A stretch of DNA of 64,000 nt from Massilia violaceinigra (GCF_002752675.1 NZ_CP024608.1:3100001-3164000), one strand, 5' to 3'; counted from the stretch's first letter, positions 1-12,106 are shown. Numbers and translations: made by a program. Notes: generated by a model not told the origin, from the sequence alone.

Positions 1-420
1 GTGCAGCAAGTCGTCGATCTGCACGTCCGAGGTGGCTTCCTGCAGCGCGATCTGGACCTGCGGAAACGCCGCGCGGTAGCTGCGCAGGAAGGGCGGCAGC
101 ACGCTGTAATCGGCCGAGGACACAAACGCCAGCGACAGGCGGCCCGCCTCGCCGCCGGCCGCGCGCCGCACCAGGGTGGGGAGAAACGCGCTGGCGGCCA
201 GGATGCGGCGCGCTTCGGGCAGCAGGGCCTGGCCGGCCGGGGTCAGTTCGACCGCGCGCCGGCTGCGCGCGAACAGCGGCGCGCCCAGCAAGTCTTCGAG
301 GCCCTGGATGGTTTGCGACAGCGGCGGCTGAGTCATGTGCAGGCGCAGCGCGGCCTTGCCGAAGTGAAGTTCTTCAGCGACGGCGACAAAATAGCGCAAC
401 TGGCGCAGTTCCAGGTTCAT
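1..420 (-). CDS. LysR-family transcriptional regulator (partial, C-terminus off window)
   Basis: The minus strand encodes the N-terminal 140 residues of a LysR-type regulator, beginning MNLELRQLRYFVAVAEELHF and continuing into a winged helix-turn-helix (FGKAALRLHMTQPPLSQTIQ, about residues 20-40), then the start of the effector-binding domain. The reading frame runs off the left edge, so the effector domain is incomplete. The gene is divergent from ilvD with about 140 bp between the starts, the usual layout when a LysR protein controls its neighbour. Control of ilvD is an inference from position only. The effector cannot be named. Confidence 0.88.
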   Translation of the reverse strand, partial: MNLELRQLRYFVAVAEELHFGKAALRLHMTQPPLSQTIQGLEDLLGAPLFARSRRAVELTPAGQALLPEARRILAASAFLPTLVRRAAGGEAGRLSLAFVSSADYSVLPPFLRSYRAAFPQVQIALQEATSDVQIDDLLH

Positions 421-456
421 CGATATGCTTTTCCATGTGAAGAAGGTGTTGTGATA

Positions 457-480
457 TGCGTTGCGACTCACAGCAATGCA
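457..480. promoter_or_regulatory. Candidate LysR-type operator between the lysR gene and ilvD
   Basis: An imperfect inverted repeat, GCGTTGC (458-464) and GCAATGC (473-479) separated by 8 bp, lies about midway in the divergent intergenic region. LysR proteins commonly bind interrupted dyads of this size between divergent genes. It is recognised by symmetry and position only. Confidence 0.4.
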
Positions 481-562
481 AATGATATATTTGACGCGCG
501 CCCGGCTGCAAGGCATTCTTGGCAATATTAGATCAACACCAGATCATCACCGGAGTGAAGCC

Positions 563-2248
563 ATGTCAGACCAGCCACGCTATAACCGTCGTTCCCGCAA
601 CATCACCGAAGGCGTCTCGCGCAGCCCGAACCGCTCGATGTACTACGCCATGGGCTATGAAACCGAGGATTTCGACAAGCCGATGATCGGCATCGCCAAC
701 GGCCACTCGACCATCACGCCATGCAACTCGGGCCTGCAAAAGCTGGCCGACATTGCGATTGCCACCGTCAAGGCCGCCGGCGCCAATCCGCAGGTGTTCG
801 GCACCCCGACCATCTCGGACGGTATGTCGATGGGCACCGAAGGCATGAAATATTCGCTGATCTCGCGCGAAGTGATCGCCGATTGCATCGAAACGTGCGT
901 GAACGGCCAGTGGATGGATGGCGTGGTCGTGATCGGCGGCTGCGATAAGAACATGCCGGGCGGGATGATCGCCCTGGCGCGCACCAATGTGCCGGGCATT
1001 TACGTGTACGGCGGCACCATCAAGCCGGGCAACTGGAAGGGCAAGGATCTGACCATCGTCTCAGCGTTCGAGGCGGTGGGCGAATTCACGGCCGGGCGCA
1101 TGTCGAAGGAAGACTTCGACGGCATCGAGCGCAACGCCTGCCCGTCGGCCGGTTCCTGCGGCGGCATGTACACGGCCAACACCATGTCGTCCTCGTTCGA
1201 GGCGCTGGGGATGGGCTTGCTGTACTCGTCGACCATGGCCAATCCGGACGACGAAAAGGTCGGCTCGGCCGCCGAATCGGCGCGCGTGCTGGTCGAAGCG
1301 GTGAAAAAGGATTTGAAACCGCGCGACATCATCACCCGCAAATCGATCGAGAACGCGGTTTCGCTGATCATGGCGACGGGCGGATCGACCAACGCGGTGC
1401 TGCACTACCTGGCGATTGCCCATGCGGCCGAGGTCGAGTGGACCATCGACGACTTCGAGCGCGTGCGCCAGAAAGTGCCGGTCATCTGCAACCTCAAGCC
1501 GTCCGGACAGTACGTGGCGACCGACCTGCACAAGGCGGGCGGCGTGCCGCAAGTGCTCAAGCTGCTGCTCGACGCCGGCTTGCTGCATGGCGACTGCATC
1601 ACCATCACCGGCCGCACGATTGCCGAGGAACTGGCCGAGATCCCGTCGGTACCGGACCCGAAGCAGGATGTTATCCGCACCATCGACAAGGCGCTGTACC
1701 AGCAGGGGCACCTGGCCATCCTCAAGGGCAATCTGTCGCCGGAAGGCTGCGTTGCCAAGATTACCGGGCTGAAGAATCCGGTGATCACCGGTCCTGCGCG
1801 CGTGTTCAACGACGAGTATTCGGCCATGGATGCGATCCTGGCGGACGGCATCAAGGCCGGCGACGTGCTGGTGATGCGCTACCTGGGGCCGAAGGGTGGT
1901 CCGGGCATGCCGGAAATGCTGGCGCCGACCGCTGCGCTGATCGGCAAGGGGCTCGGTGAATCGGTGGGCTTGATTACCGACGGGCGTTTCTCGGGCGGCA
2001 CCTGGGGCATGGTGGTGGGCCACGTGGCGCCGGAAGCGTTCGATGGCGGCACGATTGCGTTGGTGGAAGAGGGCGATTCGGTGACGATCGATGCGCACCA
2101 GCAGCTGATTCAGCTGAACGTGAGCGATGAAGAGATTGCGCGCCGCCGTGCTAACTGGGTCAAGCCGGCGCCGCGGTATACCCGTGGTGTATTGGCCAAG
2201 TTTGCGGCGCTGGCGTCGTCGGCCAGCAAAGGTGCTGTCACGGGCTGA
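563..2248 (+). CDS. ilvD: Dihydroxy-acid dehydratase
   Basis: IlvD dehydrates 2,3-dihydroxy-isovalerate and 2,3-dihydroxy-3-methylvalerate to the 2-keto acids, the penultimate step of valine and isoleucine synthesis in the cytoplasm. The 561-residue product has family-typical length. The iron-sulfur cysteines are visible at C54 (ITPCNS), C127 (GGCDKNMPG) and C199 ([14 protein letters not shown]). The frame is open further upstream, but the ATG at 563 is chosen because GGAGTGA sits 5-11 bases before it and homologues start near [12 protein letters not shown] LysR gene is divergent upstream. No leader-peptide attenuator is evident. Confidence 0.97.
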   Translation: MSDQPRYNRRSRNITEGVSRSPNRSMYYAMGYETEDFDKPMIGIANGHSTITPCNSGLQKLADIAIATVKAAGANPQVFGTPTISDGMSMGTEGMKYSLISREVIADCIETCVNGQWMDGVVVIGGCDKNMPGGMIALARTNVPGIYVYGGTIKPGNWKGKDLTIVSAFEAVGEFTAGRMSKEDFDGIERNACPSAGSCGGMYTANTMSSSFEALGMGLLYSSTMANPDDEKVGSAAESARVLVEAVKKDLKPRDIITRKSIENAVSLIMATGGSTNAVLHYLAIAHAAEVEWTIDDFERVRQKVPVICNLKPSGQYVATDLHKAGGVPQVLKLLLDAGLLHGDCITITGRTIAEELAEIPSVPDPKQDVIRTIDKALYQQGHLAILKGNLSPEGCVAKITGLKNPVITGPARVFNDEYSAMDAILADGIKAGDVLVMRYLGPKGGPGMPEMLAPTAALIGKGLGESVGLITDGRFSGGTWGMVVGHVAPEAFDGGTIALVEEGDSVTIDAHQQLIQLNVSDEEIARRRANWVKPAPRYTRGVLAKFAALASSASKGAVTG

Positions 2249-2265
2249 TTAGCCTTACACCGTCT

Positions 2266-2282
2266 CCCTCGCGCCAAGGCGG
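2266..2282. repeat. Single arm of a GCGCCAAGGCGG intergenic repeat
   Basis: The segment CCCTCGCGCCAAGGCGG just downstream of ilvD shares its GCGCCAAGGCGG core with both arms of the inverted repeat at 44575-44673. The following GGCGGGGGC resembles the rest of that element. It looks like a degenerate copy of the same intergenic repeat family. Confidence 0.4.
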
Positions 2283-2380
2283 CCCTCGGCGGGGGCCCAA
2301 GTTTTCTGCTCAGTCGAGGACTACAGAGCCGTCAGGCGCGGGGCGACCGTGATGAAGTCCGCCCCCCCTCGCCACAGCTC

Positions 2381-2611
2381 CTACTTCTTATTCGCCTTCT
2401 CAAACGCTTCCTTCACACGCGCCTTGCGCCGTGCCTCATCGACGTTGTGCGCTTTTTTCTTGTCCAGTCCGAAAATCTTTTCGACGAACTCGAACCAGAT
2501 GAAGGCCACGAACATCAAACCAATCACCCACCACCACGACAACTCGGCAAAACGCCAGACTTCGAAATAGCGCAGGCCCACAAGCGCTGCAATTAATAGT
2601 ATCAGTGGCAT
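2381..2611 (-). CDS. Small Trp-rich membrane protein
   Basis: A 76-residue protein starting MPLILLIAALVGLRYFEVWR. Two short hydrophobic segments (about 1-15 and 24-44) with five tryptophans, including a WWW run at 26-28, are followed by a basic, lysine/arginine-rich tail. It matches the small Trp-rich protein family found mainly in Burkholderiales (TIGR04438, from memory), whose function is unknown. The ATG at 2611 is preceded by AAGGAG at good spacing, so longer in-frame starts are less likely. It is divergent from the cytochrome c gene at 2797. Confidence 0.85.
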   Translation of the reverse strand: MPLILLIAALVGLRYFEVWRFAELSWWWVIGLMFVAFIWFEFVEKIFGLDKKKAHNVDEARRKARVKEAFEKANKK

Positions 2612-2796
2612 GGCAAACTCCTTTTCATACGCATATCTTACAAACAATTGCCTCTGAGGGGCAGTAAAATCGTGTCGCTGGGCAAATAGTTGGGTCAACC
2701 GTCCACAGGCTTGACCCGTTATAGAGCGTGTGGCCGCACATTCGGATTTCCGAAACACGGTAAAATTGCATTCAGTTGTTCACTCTGGAGAAATAC

Positions 2797-3105
2797 ATGA
2801 AACGGTCCCTGATGTTGTTCACGGTGTTGTCGGCGCTGGCCTCGTCGAGCGCCATGGCAAACGCCGATTTGGCAAAAGCAAAAAATTGCATGGCTTGCCA
2901 CGCTGTCGCGAACAAGCTGGTCGGACCTGCCTACAAGGACGTTGCGGCAAAGTATGCCGGCCAGAAGGATGCTGAAAACAAGCTGACCGCCAAAGTCCTC
3001 AAGGGCGGCGCCGGCGCCTGGGGCGCGGTACCGATGCCAGCCAATCCGCAAGTGAGCGATGCTGAAGCCCGCACCCTGGTCAAATGGATCCTGGCACAGA
3101 AATAA
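2797..3105 (+). CDS. Periplasmic c-type cytochrome (class I, c551/c5-like)
   Basis: A 102-residue precursor with a signal peptide (residues 1-23, MKRSLMLFTVLSALASSSAM then ANA). A single haem-binding CMACH lies at 31-35 and the likely axial methionine at M80 (GAVPMPAN). This is the compact class I cytochrome c fold, which carries electrons in the periplasm to a terminal oxidase or peroxidase. GGAG precedes the ATG at 2797. The gene stands alone and is followed by a strong terminator. Confidence 0.93.
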   Translation: MKRSLMLFTVLSALASSSAMANADLAKAKNCMACHAVANKLVGPAYKDVAAKYAGQKDAENKLTAKVLKGGAGAWGAVPMPANPQVSDAEARTLVKWILAQK

Positions 3106-3134
3106 GCCGCTGCTTCCTCGATCATCCGCAATAG

Positions 3135-3167
3135 AAAAAACGCGCTGTCACTGCAGCGCGTTTTTTT
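3135..3167. terminator. Bidirectional rho-independent terminator
   Basis: CGCGCTG (3141-3147) pairs with CAGCGCG (3154-3160) across a 6-base loop. Six A's lie on the left and seven T's on the right. It sits between the convergent cytochrome c gene and the binding-protein gene at 3228 and can serve both. Confidence 0.9.
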
Positions 3168-3227
3168 ATGCCTGCGGCTCTGGCTGCGGCGCTGGCCGCG
3201 GCCAGGGCTGCAGCCAGCGCAAGGTCT

Positions 3228-4373
3228 TTACTTGACGACCGACATTTTGGTCTTCTTGCCACCTTTGAAGGTGAACATGGTCAGCGCGCCATCCTTGATG
3301 TCGCCCTTGTCGTCGAACTGAATCAGGCCGGTCACGCCCTGATGCTTGATCTTCTGCAGTTCAGGCAAGTACTTGACCGGGTCGGCCGACTTGGCGTTTT
3401 GCATTGCCGCCGCCATGACCATCACCGCGTCGTACACATATGGCGAGTACAGCTGGACGGACTCGTTGGGGAAGCGTTTTTTGTAGCGTGCCACAAAGTC
3501 CGCCAGCGATTTTTCCTGCTCGCCAGTCACGCCGCCTGCTTCGGCGCAGGTGACATTGCCTTCGCCCACGCCATCACCGGCCAGGCGCACCAGCGATTCG
3601 GTGCAAATCCCGTCGCCGCCCATGAATTTGGCGTTGATGCCGAGTGCCTTCATTTGCTTGAGCATCGGGCCGCCGACCGCATCCATGCCGCCGAAGAAGA
3701 TCAGGTCCGGCTTCTTGTTTTTGAGCGAGGTCAGGATGGCGGTGAAGTCGGTCGCGGTGGCGCTGGTAAATTCCTTGCCCACGACCTTGATCGCCGGATT
3801 TTTTGCCTTGGCGCCCTTGAGGAACTCGGTGGCCACGCCCTGGCCGTAGGCCGAGCGGTCATCGATGACGGCAATACTGCTCACTTTCAGGGTGTCGACC
3901 GCGTAGCGGCCCAGGGTGCCGCCAAGCTTGTTGTCGTTGGCCACCACGCGGAAGGCCGACTTGAAGCCTTGCTTGGTGTACTCGGGAATCGTGGAGGAAG
4001 GGGAAATCTGGGGAATGCCCGCGTTATGGTAAATCCGCGAGGCCGGCACGGTGGTGCCCGAATTGAGGTGGCCGATCACGCCCTGTACCTTGGCATCGAC
4101 CAGCTTCTGCGCCACGGCAGTGCCCTGCTTGGGATCGGCGCCGTCATCTTCCAGCACCAGTTCCAGCTTGACCTTCTTGCCGTTGATCATGAAGCCCTTG
4201 GCGTTCAATTCTTCCACGGCCATCTTGGCGCCGTTCTCGTTATCCTTGCCCAAGTGCGCGCTGGCGCCCGAGATCGGACCGACGTGGCCGATCCTGACGA
4301 CGTCCTGGGCGCTGGCGCTGGCGGCAAATGCCATGGCGATTGCGAGTGGAATGAGTTTGGTCGTGAACTGCAT
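3228..4373 (-). CDS. Branched-chain amino acid ABC transporter substrate-binding protein
   Basis: A 381-residue periplasmic binding protein of the LivJ/LivK (type 1 periplasmic binding fold) family. A signal peptide (MQFTTKLIPLAIAMAFAASA) is followed by the mature start QDVVRIGHVGPISG and the family block GKDNENGAKMAVEELNAKG. It would deliver leucine, isoleucine or valine, or a related ligand, to an inner-membrane permease. ATG 4373 is preferred over ATG 4379 because GGAG lies nine bases before it. No permease is adjacent. The livHMGF operon at 56.4-60.1 kb lacks its own binding protein and is a plausible partner. Confidence 0.93.
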   Translation of the reverse strand: MQFTTKLIPLAIAMAFAASASAQDVVRIGHVGPISGASAHLGKDNENGAKMAVEELNAKGFMINGKKVKLELVLEDDGADPKQGTAVAQKLVDAKVQGVIGHLNSGTTVPASRIYHNAGIPQISPSSTIPEYTKQGFKSAFRVVANDNKLGGTLGRYAVDTLKVSSIAVIDDRSAYGQGVATEFLKGAKAKNPAIKVVGKEFTSATATDFTAILTSLKNKKPDLIFFGGMDAVGGPMLKQMKALGINAKFMGGDGICTESLVRLAGDGVGEGNVTCAEAGGVTGEQEKSLADFVARYKKRFPNESVQLYSPYVYDAVMVMAAAMQNAKSADPVKYLPELQKIKHQGVTGLIQFDDKGDIKDGALTMFTFKGGKKTKMSVVK

Positions 4374-4615
4374 GTGCATTCTCCATTGGATTGAAAACAG
4401 ACAGCGCTCATGGCGCCGTTTCGAAAATTTTGTGTAGGGCAAAAGGTACAACAATTTAAATGCTTCGCAAAGCCGATTGTCAGAATTTAAGGAAGAAATT
4501 GTGGCTTCTCACCATAAACGCGCGTGCGGGCGTTGCGTGCACGCCGGGGTGCACCGGATTACCGCTGTTTTGTAAGCAAATGAAAGGCGCCGCCCGCGAG
4601 GGCAGGCCGGGCAGG

Positions 4616-4978
4616 CTATTTGTGGCTCTGCAGATGGCTCAGTTCCTGGGCCACCGCCCGCACCACGATGCTCTCGATGGCGTCCTGCAGGCCGGTGCGC
4701 AGCTCGGCCGTCAGCCCCGCCACGGCGTGCTGCAGCACTTGTTCCATGCTGTCGCGCAGGCGCTGTTCGAGCACGAAGTCGACTCTTCCCTGGATTTGCT
4801 GGAGAATGCGCTCGGACAGGCGACGTTCGAGCAGGGCCCATTCCGGCTCGCTCCAGTCCGCCAGCAGGGGTTCCTGCGCCGACGGCTGCGCGGCCGGATC
4901 GGCTTGCGCCTCGCCTTTGTCGGAAAACAATTCCGTCAGCACGGGGATATTCGGATCGAACGGACGAGCCTGGGTCAT
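4616..4978 (-). CDS. Conserved small acidic protein downstream of holC (DUF2486-like)
   Basis: A 120-residue protein with no signal peptide or membrane segment. The N-terminus MTQARPFDPNIPVLTELF resembles the 'IPVLTEV' opening of the Burkholderiales DUF2486 family that sits beside holC; that assignment is from memory and moderate. Residues 45-115 are helical and rich in Q, E, R and L, suggesting coiled coil. The start overlaps the holC stop by 4 bp, so the two are translationally coupled. The function is unknown. Confidence 0.75.
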   Translation of the reverse strand: MTQARPFDPNIPVLTELFSDKGEAQADPAAQPSAQEPLLADWSEPEWALLERRLSERILQQIQGRVDFVLEQRLRDSMEQVLQHAVAGLTAELRTGLQDAIESIVVRAVAQELSHLQSHK

Positions 4979-5400
4979 GACTGGCCTGCGACGAAGTGAG
5001 TCAGTGGATAGGATTGCTGCTTGTAGGCGACGTAGCGCTTGCGCCCGGCGGCGGCGTCGCTGTCATCGGTGGAAATGATCTCGAACACGCGCTGGAATCG
5101 CCCGAGCTGGGCCGGCGTGGCCCGCGTCAGGTTCACCAGCATGTCGTAATGGGGCAGCTCGGCATCGTCCCTGTCGGTGATGATGATGGGCGTGTGCGCG
5201 GCCAGCGGGTCGCCGGCCATCACGTGCGGCAGGAAATCGGTTTCCGACAAGGTCCACAGGGCCTCGTCCAGCGCTTGCGCCTGCGCCGCATCCTCGGCCA
5301 GCAGCACCACCTTCGCACGGCTGGCATAGGCTTTGCGCGCCAGCCGGCAGGCGTAGCTCAGCTTGTCCGGGATGTTGGTATGGAAATCGATGCGCGTCAT
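4975..5400 (-). CDS. holC: DNA polymerase III subunit chi
   Basis: The 141-residue product begins MTRIDFHTNIPDKLSYACRL and contains the family signature region (KVVLLAEDAAQAQALDEALW, then TDFLPHV). Chi belongs to the clamp-loader complex and bridges it to single-strand-binding protein through psi. It is the third gene of a compact minus-strand run (prlC, glutaredoxin-like, holC, DUF2486-like), with 8 bp to the upstream stop and a 4 bp overlap downstream. Confidence 0.92.
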   Translation of the reverse strand: MTRIDFHTNIPDKLSYACRLARKAYASRAKVVLLAEDAAQAQALDEALWTLSETDFLPHVMAGDPLAAHTPIIITDRDDAELPHYDMLVNLTRATPAQLGRFQRVFEIISTDDSDAAAGRKRYVAYKQQSYPLTHFVAGQS

Positions 5401-5408
5401 CGGCGTGC

Positions 5409-6029
5409 TCAGAACACGAAGCCGGGCGGGGATGTCTTTTCCTGCGGCGGCGCGCGTTCGGCATCCTGGGCAGCCTTGGCCTTTTCATCGACTTTCGGCA
5501 CCACCGGCTCCGGTGGCGCGGCGGAGGTCGGTTTCGGGTACTGGTACGTTGCCGGCAGGATTTTCTTTTCCGGGTAGGACGCTTCGGTCAGCATGGTATT
5601 CCATGCGCCCGCTTCAAAACCGGTCGATTTGGCGCGGCCGATCTTGATGAAAGGCAGGCGGCCATCGCTACCGGCTTCCTTGAGCTTGGCTTCATCGGAC
5701 TGGGTTTGCACCGTTTTCTCGGCAAACGGAATGCCGCGCTCCTTCAGGAAGGTACGGGCCTGGTCGCAAAAATCGCACTTGGAGCGCGTGTAGAGCACCA
5801 CCGGCTGCGAGCGCACGGCCTGCGCCAGCGCATACGGCAGGGGCACGCTGGCCGCGCCGCCGACGCCGGCCTTGATTTCCACCGGCTTGGTGTTGGCCGG
5901 CGGCGGCTGGTCGCTGAACGTGACCTTGCCCGAGGCATCGACCCATTTGTACATCTGCTGTGCACTGGCGCCGCCCGCGCACAGCAGCAGCGCCATCATC
6001 GTGCCAGTCATCTTTTTTGTTACTGTCAT
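5409..6029 (-). CDS. Periplasmic DUF4124-glutaredoxin fusion protein
   Basis: A 206-residue exported protein. The signal peptide ends near ASA-Q24. A DUF4124-type module follows (QMYKWVDASGKVTFSDQPPP, about 24-45). A glutaredoxin-like domain comes next, with an active-site CDFC in VVLYTRSKCDFCDQARTFL and the cis-Pro region GRLPFIKIG. A proline/lysine-rich tail closes it. It probably acts in thiol-disulfide exchange in the envelope; the substrate is unknown. AGGAG lies seven bases before the ATG. It is encoded between prlC and holC. Confidence 0.88.
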   Translation of the reverse strand: MTVTKKMTGTMMALLLCAGGASAQQMYKWVDASGKVTFSDQPPPANTKPVEIKAGVGGAASVPLPYALAQAVRSQPVVLYTRSKCDFCDQARTFLKERGIPFAEKTVQTQSDEAKLKEAGSDGRLPFIKIGRAKSTGFEAGAWNTMLTEASYPEKKILPATYQYPKPTSAAPPEPVVPKVDEKAKAAQDAERAPPQEKTSPPGFVF

Positions 6030-6055
6030 TACAATTCTCCTGCTGGCACGGTCTT

Positions 6056-8140
6056 TCAGGACTGCATGCCGCTGTGGCGCAACAGCGCATCGATACTGGG
6101 CTCGCGGCCGCGGAAGGCCTTGAACGATTCGAGCGCGGGGCGCGAACCGCCGACGGCCAGTATCTCTTGCTGGAAGCGTTTACCGGTTTCTTCGGACAGG
6201 GCTCCGCCGCCCGCCTCGACCGCTTCTTCAAAGGCGGCGTAAGCGTCGGCAGATAATACTTCAGCCCACTTGTAGCTATAGTAACCGGCGGCGTACCCTC
6301 CGGCAAAAATATGTCCGAAAGAGTGTTGGAAACGGTTAAATGCGGGCGGCATCATGACCGAGAACTTCTGGCGCACGTCGTTGATCAGTTCCTGCACGGT
6401 TTGCGCGCTGGCCGGATCGAAGTCGTAGTGCAGGTGCATGTCGACCAGCGAAAACTCCACCTGGCGCAGGGTTTGCAGGCCGGACTGGAAGTTCTTGGCG
6501 GCCAGCATCTTGTCGTACAGCGCGCGCGGCAGCGGCTCGCCAGTCTTCACGTGGGCGGTCATGTGCTGCAGCACATCCCATTCCCAGCAAAAGTTTTCCA
6601 TGAACTGCGATGGCAGCTCGACCGCATCCCACTCCACGCCGGAAATGCCGGAGACGGCGATTTCGTCCACTTGCGTGAGCATGTGATGCAAACCGTGCCC
6701 GAATTCGTGGAACAGGGTGGTTACTTCGTCGTGCGTGAACAGCGATGGCTGCAGCTGGCCGTCAACCGTGGCCGGCGGCGTGAAGTTGCAGGTCAGGTAG
6801 GCCACCGGCGTTTGCAGGGTACCGCCGGTTTGCAGGCGGCGCCCGCGGGCGTCGTCCATCCAGGCGCCGCCACCCTTGCCGCTGCGGGCGTACAGGTCGA
6901 GGTAGAACTGGCCGACCAGCTTGCCGTCGCGCTCGATGCGGAAAAAGCGTACGTCCGGATGCCAGGCGGCGGCCGTGTCGGGCTTGATCTCGACCGAGAA
7001 CAGGCTTTGCACGAGGCGGAACAGGCCGTCGACGACTTTCGGCTCGGGAAAATATTCCTTCACTTCCTGGGCCGAGAAGGCATAGCGGCGTTCGCGCAGT
7101 TTTTCCGAGGCGTAGGTCAGGTCCCAGGCTTCGAGCTTGTCGATGCCCAGCTCGTCCTTGGCGAAGGTGCGCAGTTCGGCCAGGTCTTGCTCGGCGAACG
7201 GACGCGCGCGGCGTGCCAAGTCTTCCAGGAATTCGATCACATGCTCGGGGCTCTGGGCCATCTTCGGCACCAGCGAGACTTCGGCGAAATTGCGATAGTC
7301 GAGCAATTTGGCTTCTTCGTCGCGCAATTTCAGCAAACTGGCGATGTTGCTGCTGTTGTCCCACTTCTCCAGCTCGCTGAACACGGTACCCATTTCCGAC
7401 GCCTTGGTGGCGCTGGCGCGGTAAATCGTTTCGCGCAGTTCGCGCTTGTCGGCAAATTGCAGGATCGGGAAGTACGACGGGAAATGCAGGGTGAACTGGT
7501 AGCCGGCCTTGCCATCGGCCTCGGCGGCGGCGCGCGCGGCCTGCTTGACGTCGTCCGGCAGGCCGGCCAGGTCGGCTTCGTTCTCGACCATCAGCTTGTA
7601 GTCGTTGGTGGCGTCGAGCACGTTTTCCGAGAAGCGGGTCGAGATGCTGGCGTGCTGTTCCTGGATTTCGGCGAAACGCTGCTTTTTCGATTCCGGCAGT
7701 TCGGCGCCGCCCAGGCGGAAGTCGCGCAGGGCGTTTTCGACGATGCGCTTGCGCGCCGGCGACAGCGCTGCATAGGCGCCGCTTGCGCGGATCGCCTTGT
7801 ATTTGGCAAACAGCGCTTCGTTCTGGGCCAACGCGGTCCAGAATTCGGTCACTTTTGGCTGGTTGTCGTTGTAGGTGGCGCGCAGTTCGGGCGTGTCGAC
7901 CACGTTGTTGAGGTGGCTGACCACGCCCCAGGCGCGGCCCAGCTGTTCGGTCGCTTCTTCGAGCGGAATGACGAAATTGTCCCAGGTCACGTCGTCGCTG
8001 GGCGCTTCGAGCTCGGCCACGACCGCGCTCGCATGCGCGATCAGCTGGTCGATGGCGGGCGTGACATGCTCCGGCTTGATATCGTTAAAACGTGGCAGGT
8101 CGCTGAAATCGAGCAGGGGATTGCTGGTATCGGTAGTCAT
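6056..8140 (-). CDS. prlC: Oligopeptidase A (M3 family zinc metallopeptidase)
   Basis: The 694-residue protein has the full length of PrlC/OpdA. The zinc-binding HEFGH is in TTLFHEFGHGLHHML, with the conserved downstream glutamate in SGVEWDAVELPSQFMENF. It is a cytoplasmic thimet-type oligopeptidase that degrades signal peptides and short peptides. The start MTTDTSNPLLDF follows GAGGAAAACACG at suitable spacing. It is co-directional with folD (58 bp upstream) and the glutaredoxin-like gene (26 bp downstream). Confidence 0.96.
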   Translation of the reverse strand: MTTDTSNPLLDFSDLPRFNDIKPEHVTPAIDQLIAHASAVVAELEAPSDDVTWDNFVIPLEEATEQLGRAWGVVSHLNNVVDTPELRATYNDNQPKVTEFWTALAQNEALFAKYKAIRASGAYAALSPARKRIVENALRDFRLGGAELPESKKQRFAEIQEQHASISTRFSENVLDATNDYKLMVENEADLAGLPDDVKQAARAAAEADGKAGYQFTLHFPSYFPILQFADKRELRETIYRASATKASEMGTVFSELEKWDNSSNIASLLKLRDEEAKLLDYRNFAEVSLVPKMAQSPEHVIEFLEDLARRARPFAEQDLAELRTFAKDELGIDKLEAWDLTYASEKLRERRYAFSAQEVKEYFPEPKVVDGLFRLVQSLFSVEIKPDTAAAWHPDVRFFRIERDGKLVGQFYLDLYARSGKGGGAWMDDARGRRLQTGGTLQTPVAYLTCNFTPPATVDGQLQPSLFTHDEVTTLFHEFGHGLHHMLTQVDEIAVSGISGVEWDAVELPSQFMENFCWEWDVLQHMTAHVKTGEPLPRALYDKMLAAKNFQSGLQTLRQVEFSLVDMHLHYDFDPASAQTVQELINDVRQKFSVMMPPAFNRFQHSFGHIFAGGYAAGYYSYKWAEVLSADAYAAFEEAVEAGGGALSEETGKRFQQEILAVGGSRPALESFKAFRGREPSIDALLRHSGMQS

Positions 8141-8198
8141 CGTGTTTTCCTCATGTCGGTTTCAAATAATTTGTCAATCGCGCTGGCAAGCCCGAGGT

Positions 8199-9044
8199 TT
8201 AGCCGCGCTCGGCCGCTTCGACCGTGTTCATCAGCAGCATGGTAATCGTCATCGGGCCCACGCCCCCTGGCACCGGCGTGATATGCGAGGCCACTTCGCG
8301 CACTGCGGCGGTATCGACATCGCCACACAGTTTGCCGTCATCGTCGCGGTTCATGCCCACATCGATCACGATCGCACCGGGCTTGACCATGTCGGCCGTC
8401 AGCGTGTTGCGGCGACCCACGGCGGCCACCACCACGTCGGCCTGGCGCGTGTGGTAAGCCAGGTCCGGCGTCGCACTATGGCATATGGTCACGGTGGCGT
8501 TCGCTTGCAAGAGCAGCAGCGCCATTGGTTTGCCGACCGTGTTGCTGCGGCCGATGACCACCGCGTGCTTGCCGCGCAGATCGACACCGGTGCTTTCGAT
8601 CAGTTTCATGCAGCCGTACGGGGTGCACGGGCGAAAACCCGGCAGGCCGGTCATCAGTTCACCGGCGCTGAGCACCGAGTAGCCGTCCACGTCCTTGGTA
8701 GTGGAGATCGCCTCGATCACCTTGTTCGGGTTGATGTGCTTGGGCAGCGGCATCTGCACCAGGATGCCGTGGATGGCTGGATCGCTGTTCAGGCTCGCGA
8801 TGCGGTCGAGCAGGGCCGCTTCGGTCAGGTCGGCATCGTACTTTTCCAGGATCGAATGAAAGCCCACGTCAGCGCATGCCTTGACCTTGTTGCGCACATA
8901 CACATGGCTGGCCGGATCTTCCCCCACCAGGATCACGGCCAGCCCCGGCTGCTTGCCTTTGGCGGTCAGGACCGTGGCGCGCTGCTTGATTTCTGCGCGT
9001 AATTGTTGGGAGAGGAGAACACCATCGATCAGTTGAGCGGACAT
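8199..9044 (-). CDS. folD: Bifunctional methylenetetrahydrofolate dehydrogenase / methenyltetrahydrofolate cyclohydrolase
   Basis: FolD interconverts 5,10-methylene-, 5,10-methenyl- and 10-formyl-tetrahydrofolate using NADP. The 281-residue protein shows the folate-site segment [16 protein letters not shown], the substrate motif QMPLPKH, the NADP-site [14 protein letters not shown] and the closing [10 protein letters not shown]. Length is typical. It is divergent from aceE across about 300 bp and heads the minus-strand run with prlC. Confidence 0.96.
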   Translation of the reverse strand: MSAQLIDGVLLSQQLRAEIKQRATVLTAKGKQPGLAVILVGEDPASHVYVRNKVKACADVGFHSILEKYDADLTEAALLDRIASLNSDPAIHGILVQMPLPKHINPNKVIEAISTTKDVDGYSVLSAGELMTGLPGFRPCTPYGCMKLIESTGVDLRGKHAVVIGRSNTVGKPMALLLLQANATVTICHSATPDLAYHTRQADVVVAAVGRRNTLTADMVKPGAIVIDVGMNRDDDGKLCGDVDTAAVREVASHITPVPGGVGPMTITMLLMNTVEAAERG

Positions 9045-9208
9045 GATTTTTAGCCGGGAAAAGAGTGGGAAGAAATAGTGCGGAGAAAAGCGGGATTATA
9101 AAGCCACTGCTGCTATCGCGTGCCCCGAATCCCGGGAACTCCCCATAATCTTGCATTGGGAGAAAGATGGACTTTACGTTCACGTCAAGTGAAATTCCAC
9201 GATATGAA

Positions 9209-9220
9209 ACGATATATCGT
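9209..9220. promoter_or_regulatory. 12-bp palindrome abutting the aceE promoter
   Basis: ACGATATATCGT is a perfect palindrome ending four bases before the aceE -35 box. A related half site, ACGATATGA, begins at 9199. Placed here it could be an activator or repressor site for the pyruvate dehydrogenase operon or for divergent folD. The cognate regulator is not identifiable. Confidence 0.5.
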
Positions 9221-9223
9221 AAT

Positions 9224-9252
9224 TTGAAAAAGCAGAAAACTACTGTTAGAAT
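9224..9252 (+). promoter_or_regulatory. Sigma-70 promoter of aceEF-lpdA
   Basis: TTGAAA (9224-9229) is separated by 17 bp from TAGAAT (9247-9252), with an extended -10 TG at 9244-9245. Spacing and sequence are close to consensus. The predicted start near 9259 gives an untranslated leader of about 85 nt before aceE. Confidence 0.72.
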
Positions 9253-9343
9253 TGCTCCACTAAATTTGGGTATTGGTAAATAATCAGCAAAACGTCCGCC
9301 GTTGATTTCGATCGGGTAGGGCACTAACAAAGGAGACGCATCA

Positions 9344-12040
<2,697 letters not shown>

Positions 12041-12076
12041 CTTTGCCCGGCGTTTTTCCGCACCTCCGATAGCTTC

Positions 12077-12106
12077 GTCGTTCCCGCGCAGGCGGGAACC
12101 CAAGTT
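12077..12106. repeat. REP-like palindromic repeat, copy 1
   Basis: An element with dyad TTCCCGC/GCGGGAA, in the aceE-aceF spacer. Its 30 bases are exactly the reverse complement of 15484-15513, and it matches a variant (GTCATTCCCGC...) at 50898-50979. This is a dispersed intergenic palindromic repeat. Confidence 0.85.

Noticed and set aside
421..562. Attenuator leader peptide for ilvD
   Set aside because: No short frame rich in Leu/Ile/Val codons followed by alternative hairpins is seen.
3168..4394. A 408-codon plus-strand open frame
   Set aside because: Antisense to the amino acid binding protein, which has a signal peptide and family motifs.
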